Shown here: positions 62,700 through 64,000 of the stretch, piece after piece | Position numbering within the stretch: the first letter of the stretch is position 1 | How the letters are laid out: the number at the start of each line of letters is the position of its first letter | NCBI GenBank assembly: GCA_022316685.1 | Contig: JAKJHU010000053.1 | Span: forward strand, 1,605,636 to 1,669,635 | Reading direction: 5' to 3' | Length of the DNA stretch: 64,000 bases | Origin: Progne subis subis | Lineage: Eukaryota; Chordata; Aves; Passeriformes; Hirundinidae | Position numbers and translations under genes: made by a program | The notes under the pieces: model-generated | Told to the model about the DNA's origin: nothing | The model's input: the letters and a program-made list of their open reading frames with translations, nothing else | Databases searched by the model: none

Positions 62700-64000
62700 G
62701 CAAGTGGTTTCTTTAGAGACCTCATGAATTATTTCTTAACCAAAATGGTTGTCACTGTGACACCACTGCCAGTAGATAAGGAATGCAAATTGATGTGTAC
62801 TTCAGAGTATCTTCCCTGGGTTCACTCTTAGGTCATACATGTTGTGTACTAAGAACTGGATATATTCTGGAAACTTTTGAATGTGACATAAAGGTTGATC
62901 TAATACATTTCCCATGTTATTAACCTGTGTCTGCTGTCAGGTGGGTACTATTTGTGAGCTGTTGTCTGAAAAGGCTGCTAAGGAAAACTGTCAGAAGAAA
63001 GCATGGATCTCTGCATAGGGGAAATTATTCTGGTTATGGTTATTCCAGATAGAGATTTCTTTTGACTCTGTTGGACTGAAGGTCAAAAACCTGTCTGTTT
63101 CCAGTGTCCCACTTGTGCTATCGAATCTGTAAACACACTTTTTCTGTCTACCAGCTTCTAAGGAATATGATTAGCCAGAGATGTTTAAAACAGTCGGACT
63201 GTCTGAGCTTGGAGAACAGGTGGAACCTTGAAACAGGCTAGGCCTGCCCTTCATCCCTGTTGCTAGAAGAAACCAAGACTTCTGATGTATGAAATATGTA
63301 GGAAAGCTTGAAGTTTGGGATAAATACTTGACAGACTTGTTCATTCTTTGCTTCAGACAGACTCCTGATTAAATTACTCTTTATGCTGTCATGGAGAAAA
63401 CACTTCAGTTACTTTTCAACTTTTTAATACAAAATGTTGTCTATATAACTTTTGTCAAATAAAGTTAGTTATAAAGGGTTTGACACTAAAAGTTCTCTGA
63501 TCTTGCCTGTTTGTGTGTTCAGCAGCACTCAGGTGATGCTGCTCTTCAGTGCTGGAGATGGAAGGGCTTGAAAATGCTGCTACTTCTGAATTTAGGCTTT
63601 CTTTGGGTGAGGAGAAAGTATACCTGCTTGCTTATTCAAGGGCTATCAGGCAATAATGGATTTTCCCCATACAATTTTTTCTTTTTACTTAAATTCAATT
63701 TTTTTCCATGTTGATTTCAGAATTCGAGTATGAGGCCTTTTTGGTACCACTGGATTCTAAATGAAAAGCACTCAGTTTCATTATTCACTTTGTGTTCTGG
63801 GCCAAAAAATACTGGGAGGACTTAATCTTTCCTGAACTTCAGGTTGTAGATACCGACAGGAAGAAAGAAACTTTTTTTGCTGTGTCTCTTAGGTGTATTA
63901 ATTCATTGAGAAAAAGCAATCAAAGCACACACTTAATAGGAAGCTCTTCATTTTGTGGACTTAAGTTTTTGCATGCCAACTAAGTTGCCACAGTTGCTAC
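62700..64000 (+). other. YPEL1: Start of YPEL1 intron after the first coding exon
   Basis: Begins GCAAGT rather than GTAAGT. The next YPEL1 exon (starting SFQGSQGRAYLFN) is not found before the window ends, so at least 1.3 kb of intron is present. The reading frame stays open from the donor to a TAG at 62829-62831, adding 43 residues if the intron is retained. An AATAAA is at about 63459, which could end such a retained-intron transcript. No repeats recognised. Confidence 0.7.

Overview
This window reads as vertebrate nuclear DNA, most likely from a bird. It has large spliced genes with consensus splice sites, unmethylated-style CpG islands at two gene starts, and several degraded CR1 LINE tails, the commonest repeat of bird and reptile genomes. 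There is no sign of bacterial or viral gene organisation. Almost all open frames in the window are chance frames in introns, UTRs and CpG islands.

Two protein-coding genes are supported, both on the + strand. MAPK1 (ERK2) is complete. Eight coding exons lie between 7160 and 34251; joined, they give 1107 nt, or 368 residues plus stop. An intron of about 1.7 kb follows the stop codon, and a long final 3'UTR exon runs from 35979 to about 40120. YPEL1 follows head-to-tail. Its CpG-island promoter region spans about 58.0-60.05 kb, its first coding exon (39 residues) is at 62583-62699, and the rest lies beyond the right edge. The MAPK1-YPEL1 neighbourhood and orientation match what I recall of the human chromosome 22q11 order, so the synteny looks conserved.

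Layout: 1-5.68 kb, no recognisable coding exon, possibly the downstream flank or 3'UTR of the preceding gene. 5.69-6.5 kb, a GC-rich block with a 29-bp minisatellite and a possible minus-strand poly(A) site. 6.54-7.4 kb, the MAPK1 CpG island with paired E-boxes, GC boxes, a 106-nt pyrimidine tract and a YY1-type motif on the start codon. 7.3-34.3 kb, MAPK1 exons and introns, with two CR1 remnants in intron 1. 34.3-40.1 kb, MAPK1 3'UTR with its intron. 40.1-58 kb, intergenic, with an isolated 51-nt T run and one weak CR1 remnant. 58-60.05 kb, the YPEL1 CpG island with three candidate first-exon donors. 60.05-64 kb, YPEL1 intron, a CR1 remnant, coding exon and the start of the next intron.

MAPK1 is the terminal kinase of the RAS-RAF-MEK-ERK cascade; YPEL1 is a small zinc-binding Yippee protein. 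Nothing suggests the two act in one pathway; their adjacency is ancestral gene order. I found no novel multi-gene system. The observations most worth checking are a GC-AG donor with an open readthrough in YPEL1, a MEF2/TATA palindrome and a CRE-containing alternative promoter in the YPEL1 island, paired CACGTGAC boxes in the MAPK1 promoter, and a possible divergent antisense transcript upstream of MAPK1.
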